From assembly GCA_017860765.1 (NCBI GenBank), contig JAGDMY010000049.1, forward strand, positions 1-8,312: a stretch of DNA of 8,312 bases, given 5' to 3'. The notes under the pieces were generated by a model, which was not told the origin of the DNA, made no database searches, and saw nothing but the letters and a program-made list of their open reading frames with translations. The position numbers and the translations under genes were made by a program. Position 1 is the stretch's first letter. Every line of letters starts with the position of its first letter. Source of the DNA: Chloroflexota bacterium. Its GTDB lineage: Bacteria > Chloroflexota > Dehalococcoidia > Dehalococcoidales > UBA3254. This document shows positions 1 through 6,060 of this stretch, in pieces.

Positions 1-667
1 TGCCGATCGTCACGGCATCTGCTAAATGCTCCAACTTTCCGGCACCGCCGGAGGCGGTAACCGGTATTAAAACAGCTTCAGCCACAGCCCTGGTCATCTC
101 AAGATCGTAGCCGTCCTTGGTACCGTCGGCATCCTTGGAGGTGAGTAAAATCTCCCCCGCCCCCAGCTTCTCCACCTTGCGCACCCAGTCTACGATTTCC
201 AGTCCGGTAGCCTGACTCCCCGATTTAACCACTACTTCCAGGCGGGGACGGCCGCTGCCGGCGGCATTCTTTTTGCCGTCGATAGCCACTACCAGCCGGT
301 TTTTACCGAACTCCCGGGCCGCCTTCTCGACTAACTCAGGGTTGGTGACGGCCGCAGTGTTAATGGAGACTTTATCCACGCCGATATCGAACAACGCCCG
401 CATGTCCTCCAGGCTGTTGATGCCGCCGCCAACGGCGAAGGGGATGGTGGTCACCGCGCGGACTTTGCTGACCCATTCCAGCCTGGTAGGACGGTTTTCC
501 ACGGTGGCAAAAATATCCAGGAAGACCAGCTCATCGGCTCCCTGAAGACTGTACGTCCGGGCAGCCTCCACAGGGTCGCGGGCATCCTTGAGATTGACGA
601 AGTTGATCCCTTTGACTACCCGGCCATTTTTAATATCCAGGCAGGGGATGATTTTTACTGGTTTCAT
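1..667 (-). CDS. hisF: Imidazole glycerol phosphate synthase subunit HisF (3' end cut by window edge)
   Basis: HisF is the cyclase subunit that joins ammonia, delivered by the glutaminase subunit HisH, to PRFAR. This makes imidazole glycerol phosphate and AICAR in cytoplasmic histidine synthesis. The reading frame opens with MKPVKIIPCLDIKNGRVVKG and shows the family's catalytic aspartates D11 (PCLD) and D130 (AIDGK). It also has FAVGGGI near 90-96, the GEILLTS segment at 171-177, DGTKDGYD after it, and ASGGAG close to the edge. 222 complete codons are visible; the family is about 252 residues, so roughly 30 C-terminal residues are missing. The start at 667 is supported by the site AGAGAGGA six bases upstream (674-681) and by alignment of the N-terminus with the family. 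The first 38 bases overlap the end of the upstream nrpR gene in another frame, which implies co-transcription. No hisH is visible; it may lie beyond the left edge. Confidence 0.96.
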   Translation of the reverse strand, partial: MKPVKIIPCLDIKNGRVVKGINFVNLKDARDPVEAARTYSLQGADELVFLDIFATVENRPTRLEWVSKVRAVTTIPFAVGGGINSLEDMRALFDIGVDKVSINTAAVTNPELVEKAAREFGKNRLVVAIDGKKNAAGSGRPRLEVVVKSGSQATGLEIVDWVRKVEKLGAGEILLTSKDADGTKDGYDLEMTRAVAEAVLIPVTASGGAGKLEHLADAVTIG

Positions 668-1667
668 CTATTTCCTCTCTATAGTCTTTCAGAACGCCAT
701 AGTCCATCAGAGTGCTCATACTGTGGTTTTCAGCTTCGATACCGGCTTCCGCGGCCGCTGCCACGGGATTTAGACCGCCCACAAGAACAATGCCAATTTT
801 ATTGAGGTCCACGTTCACCTCACACACGGACTCGCTGGTATTGCCAATGGTAAGTACTCCATTCAACCTGGCGCGCCTGAGTTTGCTGATCACATTATAA
901 GCGGTAGGCTGGCAAATGGAGGGTATTTCGCGGAAATTGGCTAGTATCTCGCCGCTGCCGCCCGAGGCTGTCTTTCTGACTGAGGTCATGCGGGCTTTGA
1001 TAAAGATTTCCGAGGGGTCCAGCGAGCACCCTTGATAATGAATAATTTCTGTAAAGCGGACCGGCCTGTTATTTTCCAGCTGTAATATGCCGCCAAACCG
1101 GGAGTCCATCGGAACGCCGGCTTTTAGCAAAGCCCCGTTGGTGATGATGCTGCATACGGTCGCTAAACCGATGTGCCCGGGAGGCACCAGCTGGGTCCCC
1201 AAAGACTCTCCTGGAAGAGCTATTTTGACCAGGTTGGAGACACAATAGCCCTTTTCAAAAACGGGCTCCATTATCTTTAAGGCTTCGGCAAATTTGGCTT
1301 CCGGGAAAAAGGAAAGATTGACAGGAACTTCACCGGTCTGGTTTTCCAGGTCGAAATTGGTACGAAAAGCCAGTTGCTCGATACGCGATATAGCAAATCC
1401 CACCTTGTCATTCACCAGGGCGCTGTCAATCTCTCGCAGCCCTTTTTCAGTAATAATGCGGCCATCCCGGTCCCTTACCAGCTGGGTCAGACCGCGCTCA
1501 TCCGTCAACCTCAGGTGGTAGCGGACCGCCCTTTCACTGAGGTCGACCCCATGTTCCTTAAGGTGTTTGGCGATAATGACAGAACCGGCGGGCTTCTGAA
1601 AACCGCTCAGTACTTTCAGGATAGAGAGGATTTTGCGTTCCACGTTTGGCTGTGTTGAAAAGCTCAT
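630..1667 (-). CDS. nrpR: NrpR-family transcriptional regulator (winged helix + single DUF128/NRD domain)
   Basis: This is a 345-residue DNA-binding regulator. Residues about 8-80 form a winged helix of the NrpR N-terminal type (VERKILSILKVL..., then SERAVRYHLRLTDERGL and GRIITEKGLREI). Residues about 85-325 form one DUF128/NrpR regulatory domain, with FFPE, LVPPGHIGLATVCSIITNGALLKAGVP, RFGGILQLENNRPVRFTEIIHYQG, GSGEILANFREIP and IGIVLVGGLNPVAAAAEAGI. In methanogens NrpR represses nitrogen-assimilation genes and is released by 2-oxoglutarate; bacterial members are poorly studied and many have one regulatory domain, as here. The start at 1667 fits the family N-terminus, although only a weak AAAG lies before it. 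The gene overlaps hisF by 38 bp and has its own promoter with a dyad in the spacer, suggesting autoregulation (inference). Family assignment is firm; the nitrogen role is inferred from archaeal relatives. Confidence 0.88.
   Translation of the reverse strand: MSFSTQPNVERKILSILKVLSGFQKPAGSVIIAKHLKEHGVDLSERAVRYHLRLTDERGLTQLVRDRDGRIITEKGLREIDSALVNDKVGFAISRIEQLAFRTNFDLENQTGEVPVNLSFFPEAKFAEALKIMEPVFEKGYCVSNLVKIALPGESLGTQLVPPGHIGLATVCSIITNGALLKAGVPMDSRFGGILQLENNRPVRFTEIIHYQGCSLDPSEIFIKARMTSVRKTASGGSGEILANFREIPSICQPTAYNVISKLRRARLNGVLTIGNTSESVCEVNVDLNKIGIVLVGGLNPVAAAAEAGIEAENHSMSTLMDYGVLKDYREEIDETSKNHPLPGY
674..681 (-). promoter_or_regulatory. Ribosome-binding site of hisF, inside the nrpR coding region
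   Basis: AGAGAGGA lies six bases before the hisF ATG and inside the last codons of nrpR. It decides the hisF start and is stronger than any site before nrpR itself. hisF may therefore be initiated independently, or coupled to the end of nrpR translation. Confidence 0.7.
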
Positions 1668-1677
1668 TTCTTTAAAT

Positions 1678-1695
1678 ACGGCAATCGCTTACCGT
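1678..1695 (-). promoter_or_regulatory. Hairpin at the predicted 5' end of the nrpR mRNA
   Basis: Read on the minus strand, arms ACGGTAA and TTGCCGT pair over 7 bp (one G-U pair in RNA) around the loop GCGA, which fits the stable GNRA tetraloop pattern. The hairpin begins at the predicted transcription start and ends 10 bases before the nrpR ATG. It could stabilise the mRNA 5' end or limit nrpR translation; as DNA it is also a dyad and might be part of the operator. Confidence 0.45.
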
Positions 1696-1701
1696 TGTCA
1701 T

Positions 1702-1730
1702 ACTATACAACATTACTCAATTGTTGTCAA
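1702..1730 (-). promoter_or_regulatory. Sigma-70-type promoter of nrpR-hisF
   Basis: On the minus strand, TTGACA (1725-1730) is followed after exactly 17 bases by TATAGT (1702-1707), matching 6/6 and 5/6 of the consensus. Transcription should begin near 1695, giving a leader of about 28 bases before the nrpR ATG. It is the best promoter in the window by eye. Confidence 0.82.
1707..1727. promoter_or_regulatory. Candidate operator: inverted repeat across the nrpR promoter spacer
   Basis: ACAACA (1707-1712) and TGTTGT (1722-1727) are perfect inverted 6-mers separated by 9 bases. They fill the gap between the -10 and -35 boxes and touch both. A dimeric regulator bound here would block RNA polymerase. 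Nearby, GTTGTCA occurs twice in direct orientation (1694-1700 and 1723-1729, 29 bp apart), and TCAC-TTT-GTGA (1735-1745) is a second small dyad just upstream of the -35. Autoregulation by NrpR is the simplest reading, but the site differs from the GGAA-N6-TTCC operator known for archaeal NrpR. Confidence 0.5.
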
Positions 1731-1871
1731 CCTGTCACTTTGTGATTAAAAATTAACATTTCACGCCGGAGTATCAACGTCCATCGAGTTGCTGCGAACC
1801 ACTAATGCGGCAAAATTATGCAGAAATATTCCGATTGGGACTGTCTTATAAGGGTCTAAATAACGGGGCGA

Positions 1872-2552
1872 CTAGCTTTTGAAGATATAACCTGCACCAT
1901 GCTGGTTTAGGATCATGCGGGGCGGGATATCACCCAATTTTTTCCGCAAACGCCGGATATATATGCGTAAATTGTCCGTGTCCTCCCACATGCTCTTGCC
2001 CCAGACTTCTTCCATAATCTGCTGATAACTGACGATCTGGTCTTTATTCTTTACCAGCAGAATTAATAGCTGGTATTCGATCGGAGTCAATTTTATCAGC
2101 TGGTTGTCCACTCTAACCTTTTGATTAATAAAATCGATGTTCAGGCGAGGGCTCATCGAGATATTATGGCTTTCTTTAAAAGAGATCCTCTCCGTTCTCC
2201 GCAGGACTGCTCTGACTCTGGCTAAAAGGGTCAGGTAGTTGAATGGCTTTACAATGTAATCATCGGCCCCGGTCTCCAGACCTTTGAGGACGTCGGCATC
2301 GTCAAATCGAACGGTTAATATTATCACCGGGACAGAGGAAAATTCGCGGATTTTTTTTAAAACTTCAAAACCACTGATGTCCGGCAGGTTGATGTCCAGG
2401 ATAACCACTTCGGGGGCCTCTGTTTTGACCAGATCAATGCCCTCTTTCCCGGTCATAGCAGAAACCACGCTGGCATCCGGCCAGCGGAATTCGAAAGCCA
2501 CGTTTATCGCATTGATGATACTTTTATCGTCTTCGATTATGGCTACTTTCAT
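1872..2552 (-). CDS. OmpR/PhoB-type two-component response regulator
   Basis: This is a 226-residue cytoplasmic transcription factor activated by phosphotransfer, most likely from the kinase encoded directly upstream. The receiver domain (about 1-120) has the acidic pair D8/D9 (IIEDD), the phospho-acceptor D53 (VVILDINLP), switch residue T80 (IILT) and K102 (VKPF). The C-terminal winged helix (about 125-226) has LTPIEYQLLILLVKN, the recognition segment DTDNLRIYIRRLRKKLGD and the closing GAGYIFKS hairpin of the OmpR family. Length is typical. The start lies 18 bp after the kinase stop, with GGGA just before it. The fold resembles KdpE/RegX-like regulators, but the target genes cannot be read from the protein; the divergent SDR genes are the nearest candidates. 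No clear hairpin-plus-T-run terminator follows it. Confidence 0.93.
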   Translation of the reverse strand: MKVAIIEDDKSIINAINVAFEFRWPDASVVSAMTGKEGIDLVKTEAPEVVILDINLPDISGFEVLKKIREFSSVPVIILTVRFDDADVLKGLETGADDYIVKPFNYLTLLARVRAVLRRTERISFKESHNISMSPRLNIDFINQKVRVDNQLIKLTPIEYQLLILLVKNKDQIVSYQQIMEEVWGKSMWEDTDNLRIYIRRLRKKLGDIPPRMILNQHGAGYIFKS

Positions 2553-2570
2553 GACTTTCCCACATCTCTT

Positions 2571-3782
2571 TTAGCTTTTGACTTCTTTAACCGGTACAGT
2601 AAAGTAAAAGCTGGAACCTTTGCCGGCCCGGCTCTTGGCCCATATCCGGCCACCGTGGAGCTCTACCAGCGTTTTACACAGGGCCAGGCCGATGCCCAGC
2701 CCACCTGTGCGTTCTTCATGGTAAGCCACCTGATATCCGGGCTCAAAAAGCGTAGCCTGTATCTCGGACGGAATTCCCGGCCCGTAATCCTTAACTTCGA
2801 TCTGTATTGCCTGTTCCAGCCGGGTGCCCCTGATGGTTATCTTTCCGCCTTCCCGGGCATATTTGCAGGCGTTGTTAATCAGGTTCAGCATCACCTGCCG
2901 GAGGCGTTCGGGGTCGGCGTAGGCCTCGGGCAAATCCTCTTCCAGCTCAAGCTCCATCGTCATCCCGCATTGCTGCGTCTGTGGTCGGGTTTCCTCCACC
3001 AGAGAATGCAGCAGCTCTCCGATTTTTAGCTGCTTGGGAGAGAGTCTTAATATACCGGTTTCCCCCCTTATCACATCGTGCAGCTCTTCAATACGGTTAT
3101 TTAAATTATTGGCGCTTTCCCAGATATATTTGGCCAGCTTCTCATATTTTTCACCCCTGGTCTCATCATTCAGCAGCTGACTCATGGCTATCAACGAAGT
3201 CAGAGGTGTTTTCAGCTCGTGCATCAGCTTGCGGGTGAAGTCCACCCTGACCCGCATCTGCTGCTGCAATTTCTGGCGCAGCTCCCGCTCCCGGTGATAT
3301 AGAAACTTGACATTTTTTTCGGCGATATTGCGTCCAATAGTATGTCCCAGCCTTTCAGCGATCACATAAATCAGGTTCCGCTCCTCCTTTAAAAACGGAC
3401 CTTCATCGGACGGCGGCATTTCCTCCAGGTAATAGACCTCAATAGACCCGAACCGTTTACCATTCACCAGGATGTCCTGGGACTGCTTCCAGGCGGTTTC
3501 TCTGAAGTTGGCCGTAACAAATTCCCGGTTCTTTAATTTTATGCGGGCGCAGGTAACTTCCGGGAATTGCCAGGCTGGCGGAACAAAGTTGATCACCCCC
3601 TGCAGAATTTCGTCCAGAGTGAGCTTTTCATCTTCAAATAGATGGGAAATGCCATAAAGGCATTTTAGCTCCTTAACCCTCTCGGTAAGATTCCGGGTGA
3701 GTTCGCGAAGCCTGGTCTGGCTGGAAGCAGCCACTTCCCCTGAAGGTTCAGCTTGTGCCCCGTTTTGTCGTGCCCTGTCCAT
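2571..3782 (-). CDS. Cytoplasmic sensor histidine kinase with GAF-like input domain
   Basis: This 403-residue kinase has no transmembrane segment. Residues about 24-45 look coiled (RLRELTRNLTERVKELKCLYGIS). About 46-160 resembles a GAF-type sensor region (LDEILQGVINFVPPAWQFPEVTCARI... FGSIEVYYLE... EERNLIYVIAERLGHTI). The HisKA domain carries the phospho-acceptor H188 in MHELKTPLTSL. The ATPase domain shows the N box around N300-N304 (MLNLINNACKYA), the G1 box DYGPGIP at 332-338 and the G2 box GLGIGLALCK at 361-370. All residues needed for activity appear present. The start at 3782 has AGGA six bases upstream. The gene precedes the response regulator in one transcript and is divergent from the SDR genes. 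The signal is probably intracellular (redox, gas or small molecule); the two cysteines C41 and C78 are possible ligands but prove nothing. Confidence 0.93.
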   Translation of the reverse strand: MDRARQNGAQAEPSGEVAASSQTRLRELTRNLTERVKELKCLYGISHLFEDEKLTLDEILQGVINFVPPAWQFPEVTCARIKLKNREFVTANFRETAWKQSQDILVNGKRFGSIEVYYLEEMPPSDEGPFLKEERNLIYVIAERLGHTIGRNIAEKNVKFLYHRERELRQKLQQQMRVRVDFTRKLMHELKTPLTSLIAMSQLLNDETRGEKYEKLAKYIWESANNLNNRIEELHDVIRGETGILRLSPKQLKIGELLHSLVEETRPQTQQCGMTMELELEEDLPEAYADPERLRQVMLNLINNACKYAREGGKITIRGTRLEQAIQIEVKDYGPGIPSEIQATLFEPGYQVAYHEERTGGLGIGLALCKTLVELHGGRIWAKSRAGKGSSFYFTVPVKEVKS

Positions 3783-3810
3783 CGCTTATCCTATTAATGA
3801 TAGAAAAAAT

Positions 3811-3839
3811 TTGACTTTTTTTAAAGGCTGCGATAGTAT
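3811..3839 (+). promoter_or_regulatory. Sigma-70-type promoter of the SDR gene pair
   Basis: TTGACT (3811-3816) is followed after 17 bases by TAGTAT (3834-3839), matching 5/6 and 4/6 of the consensus. Transcription would begin near 3846, about 25 bases before the first SDR start. The -10 lies within a short dyad (GCGA-N6-TCGC, 3830-3843 or nearby). This is the only good promoter in the 88 bp shared with the divergent kinase gene. Confidence 0.65.
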
Positions 3840-3870
3840 TCGCTATTGGATTTTTAAAAAGGGAAAGCGT

Positions 3871-4671
3871 ATGGATAATAAGAATACCTTTGATCTGACG
3901 GGCAAAATAGCCATGGTAACCGGCGGCGGACGCGGTCTGGGCCGCGCTTTCTGCGAAGGTCTGGCCGAGTTCGGGGCCGAGGTGGTTTGCGTGGACTCCG
4001 ATGAGACCCGTGCCCGGGAAACAGCCGCGTTCATAAGAAAATACGGTCATCGCTCCCAGGCCGTGAAGGCTGACGTTTCCAGTCCCGGACAGGTTGACAG
4101 CATGGTCCGGGAGGCCCTGGCCGAAATGGGGACCATTGATATCCTGGTCAATAATGCCGGCATTACCGCTCAAGCCAGCAAAATTTTTGAAACGCCTCTG
4201 GAAGTGTGGGACAGGGTAATTGCGGTTGACCTGACCGGAGTATTCCTCTGCATGCGGGCAGTGATACCGGTGATGCTGAAGCAGAAGAGAGGCAGCATCA
4301 TCAATATCTCTTCAGGCTCGGCCTTCGGCGGCAATCGACCCGGGATGGTCCCACCCTGCTATGGGGCCGCCAAGGCCGGGGTGGTCAATTTGACCCGGGT
4401 CGGGGCGGTGGAACACGCCCGGGACGGAATCAGAGTCAACTGCATCGCTCCAGGTTTTTTCGATACCGGACTGGGAGCTCTGCCGGATGGGGAGCAGGAA
4501 AAGCGCCGGCTGGGGCTTTTTCAGCAGGTTATCGACCGGGATATCCCTATGGGCCGCCAGGCCTTTCCTGACGAAATAAAGGGGATGGCGGTATTTCTGG
4601 CATCGGACGCCTCCAGCTATGTCACAGGCCAGGTGTTTATTCCCGATGGCGGATTCCTGGCGCAAATATAG
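3871..4671 (+). CDS. Short-chain dehydrogenase/reductase (FabG-like classical SDR)
   Basis: This is a 266-residue NAD(P)-dependent oxidoreductase, cytoplasmic. The Rossmann motif TGGGRGLG is at 17-24 and acidic D42 ends the second strand (VVCVDSD), which favours NAD(H). NNAG is at 94-97, the catalytic serine is about S147/S148 in NISSGSA, and YGAAK supplies Y164 and K168. The usual catalytic-tetrad asparagine in VNxxG is an aspartate here (VDLTG, D120). The C-terminus GQVFIPDGGFLAQI is of the normal SDR type. The ATG at 3871 is preferred because AGGG lies seven bases upstream and the protein begins just before the first strand; the frame stays open further upstream but that part overlaps the kinase gene and promoter. 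It probably forms an operon with the next SDR gene. The substrate cannot be deduced; an alcohol, hydroxyacyl-CoA or sugar-type hydroxyl are all possible. Confidence 0.92.
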   Translation: MDNKNTFDLTGKIAMVTGGGRGLGRAFCEGLAEFGAEVVCVDSDETRARETAAFIRKYGHRSQAVKADVSSPGQVDSMVREALAEMGTIDILVNNAGITAQASKIFETPLEVWDRVIAVDLTGVFLCMRAVIPVMLKQKRGSIINISSGSAFGGNRPGMVPPCYGAAKAGVVNLTRVGAVEHARDGIRVNCIAPGFFDTGLGALPDGEQEKRRLGLFQQVIDRDIPMGRQAFPDEIKGMAVFLASDASSYVTGQVFIPDGGFLAQI

Positions 4672-4751
4672 CTCTGGCGGGCCATTACGGGGGCTTAAAC
4701 CAATGATAATCGGGGTTCGCAGCTCAGCAGGTTATGAAAAAATATGATAGC

Positions 4752-4757
4752 GGGAGG
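4752..4757 (+). promoter_or_regulatory. Ribosome-binding site fixing the start of the second SDR gene
   Basis: GGGAGG is six bases before the ATG at 4764. An earlier in-frame ATG at 4734 would add ten residues not expected in the family and lacks a comparable site. Confidence 0.75.
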
Positions 4758-4763
4758 ACTTGG

Positions 4764-5573
4764 ATGGAACTAACCAATAAAATTGCCATCGTAACCGGGG
4801 CCGGACGGGGAATGGGGGAAGCCATTGCGTTGACTTTCGCCAGAGAAGGGGCGGATGTGGTCGTCAATGACATTAACCTGGCCAATGCTGAAAAGACCGC
4901 TGCCGGGGTCCAGGCCCTGGGAAGGAGGGCTATGGTTATCCGGGCAGATGTCTCCAGCGAAGATGAAGTCAACCGCATGGTGGAGAGGGTTATCCGGGAC
5001 TGGGGAGGAGTGGATATCCTGGTCCATAATGCAGGCATTGGCAATACCCGGCTTACCACCGATTTGACGGCCAGGGAATGGCATAACGTCATCGGTGTCA
5101 ATCTGGATGGGGCTTTTTACCTGTGTAAAGCCGTGATTGAGTCAATGAAAACCCGGGGAGGGGGCAAGATTGTTTTAATCGCTTCCCTGGCGGCTAAGAA
5201 GGTCACTCTCGCCAGCTGTATTGCCTATACCTCCTCCAAGTCTGCGCTTCTGGGATTGACCCGCCACCTGGCCTTTGAAGTGGGGCCCTATAAAATTAAC
5301 GTCAATGCCATTTGCCCCGGCGTCACGCTGACTCCGAAAGTTAAAACCAGCCCCGAGGAAGTCCAGAGGATGAAGGACAGCATGCCGCTGAGAGATGTTT
5401 GCCGGCCCCAGGATATTGCCGATGCGGTTCTCTTTTTGGCGTCCAGCAAAGCCAGGCAGATTACCGGCACCTCTTTGGATGTAGATTCGGGTGAATCGGT
5501 AGCCTGCCAGTCGTGGGAGGCCTTCATCAAGCGCCGCCAGGAAGCCTTCGCCAAAGGCGAACCGGCACATTGA
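4764..5573 (+). CDS. Short-chain dehydrogenase/reductase (classical SDR, NAD-type)
   Basis: This is a 269-residue cytoplasmic oxidoreductase, a paralogue of the preceding SDR but clearly diverged. TGAGRGMG is at 11-18 and D36 after the second strand (VVVNDIN) indicates NAD(H). The sequence HNAG at 88-91 replaces NNAG. N113 (VNLDG), S141 (LIASLAA), Y155 and K159 (YTSSK) form a complete catalytic tetrad. NAICPGVTLTP at 181-191 is the loop after the sixth strand. After the usual end of the fold (LDVDSGES) there is a tail of about 25 residues rich in charge (WEAFIKRRQEAFAKGEPAH) that the first SDR lacks; it could take part in oligomer contacts. It lies 92 bp after the first SDR gene on the same strand with no evident promoter or terminator between, so the two are probably co-transcribed and may act on successive or related hydroxy/keto intermediates. 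The substrate is unknown. Confidence 0.92.
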   Translation: MELTNKIAIVTGAGRGMGEAIALTFAREGADVVVNDINLANAEKTAAGVQALGRRAMVIRADVSSEDEVNRMVERVIRDWGGVDILVHNAGIGNTRLTTDLTAREWHNVIGVNLDGAFYLCKAVIESMKTRGGGKIVLIASLAAKKVTLASCIAYTSSKSALLGLTRHLAFEVGPYKINVNAICPGVTLTPKVKTSPEEVQRMKDSMPLRDVCRPQDIADAVLFLASSKARQITGTSLDVDSGESVACQSWEAFIKRRQEAFAKGEPAH

Positions 5574-5574
5574 A

Positions 5575-5898
5575 TTAAAATTCTATTCTGGCCTGGGGAT
5601 ACTTCTCCCGCAGCAGGCGGATGATTGCCAGACGATCGCTCTCGTCCTCTACGGTTTCTATATCGCAGGCCGCTGAATCTTTTTCTTCTCCGACCAGATA
5701 GCCCGGCACCTGAATATAGTTCCAGCCTCCCTTGCTCATTCCCACCCCGCAGCAGGCAGATTCGATGCAGACGCTGCCCAGCACATAGAGCACCTGTTTT
5801 CCCTTGTAAAACAGGAGGCCTTCCTCTTGTGGCAAGTAATACCCGGCGGGAGCAGCCACTTCCTGTCCCAAAAGGGGACGTAAATATTTCTTGATCAT
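5575..5898 (-). CDS. Small conserved-looking protein with a C-x4-CCGxG motif, function unknown
   Basis: This is a 107-residue protein without signal peptide or membrane segment. The middle is distinctive: GLLFYKGKQVLYVLGSVCIESACCGVG followed by GGWNYIQVPGYLVG. C44, C49 and C50 lie close together and C78 further on, so metal or cofactor binding or a redox role is possible. The N-terminal half reads like a beta-rich fold and the end (ESDRLAIIRLLREKYPQARIEF) like a helix plus a final strand. I have the impression that similar proteins occur in anaerobic bacteria as hypotheticals, but I cannot assign a family. The start is the ATG at 5898, although its ribosome-binding site is weak (GGGGA about 13 bases away). 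The stop codon is one base from the stop of the convergent SDR gene. Confidence 0.72.
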   Translation of the reverse strand: MIKKYLRPLLGQEVAAPAGYYLPQEEGLLFYKGKQVLYVLGSVCIESACCGVGMSKGGWNYIQVPGYLVGEEKDSAACDIETVEDESDRLAIIRLLREKYPQARIEF

Positions 5899-5941
5899 TC
5901 TGCGCTCAATTCCCCAGTGACCCTTTGCTATTCATACCCAT

Positions 5942-5950
5942 ATCATAGCA
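5942..5950 (-). promoter_or_regulatory. Candidate extended -10 promoter for the small Cys protein
   Basis: On the minus strand TGC-TATGAT (5942-5950) fits an extended -10 (TGn plus 5/6 of TATAAT). Transcription would begin near 5935, about 37 bases before the 5898 start. No good -35 is seen, which extended -10 promoters can do without. Confidence 0.38.
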
Positions 5951-5967
5951 GCTACCTGCCTTAGCTT

Positions 5968-6060
5968 CTAGAGGGTCTCCATGTTGACATTGGCCAGATT
6001 GTCAATGGAGTTTTGCGTAGCAAGGATGGCAATTCGGGAGATGGCCCCCAGGTCATTGAG
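5968..6060 (-). pseudogene. Possible remnant coding segment of 30 codons without a start
   Basis: In the gap between the lipoprotein and small Cys genes, one minus-strand frame opens right after a TGA at 6061-6063 and runs to a TAG at 5968-5970. It reads LNDLGAISRIAILATQNSID, then NLANVNMETL. The composition looks like natural amphipathic helix rather than random translation, but there is no usable start codon near its beginning. It may be the tail of a decayed gene, or chance. Low certainty. Confidence 0.25.
5984..6005. repeat. Inverted repeat TTGACA-N10-TGTCAA between two minus-strand genes
   Basis: TTGACA (5984-5989) and TGTCAA (6000-6005) are perfect inverted 6-mers. Outer CCA (5979-5981) and TGG (6006-6008) extend the pairing across a 2-base bulge. 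There is no T-run, so it is not a standard terminator. It could be an operator for the downstream small Cys gene or an mRNA-end hairpin after the lipoprotein gene. Confidence 0.4.

Noticed and set aside
1846..1871. Terminator after the response regulator (palindrome CTTATAAG nearby)
   Set aside because: The palindrome is AT-rich, short and without a T-run; no convincing terminator is visible.
2655..3029. Open plus-strand frame of 124 codons opposite the kinase gene
   Set aside because: It is a shadow of the kinase coding sequence; no ribosome-binding site and no domain-like sequence.
3697..3870. N-terminal extension of the first SDR by 58 residues to an earlier ATG
   Set aside because: It would overlap the start of the divergent kinase gene and the promoter, has no SDR homology, and the ATG at 3871 has a proper ribosome-binding site.
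3748..4173. Open minus-strand frame of 141 codons opposite the first SDR
   Set aside because: It covers the SDR promoter and Rossmann region, whose motifs are complete on the plus strand; the reverse reading shows no protein character.
4734..4763. Earlier start for the second SDR at 4734
   Set aside because: GGGAGG is placed ideally for 4764, and the extra residues MKKYDSGRTW precede the normal SDR beginning.
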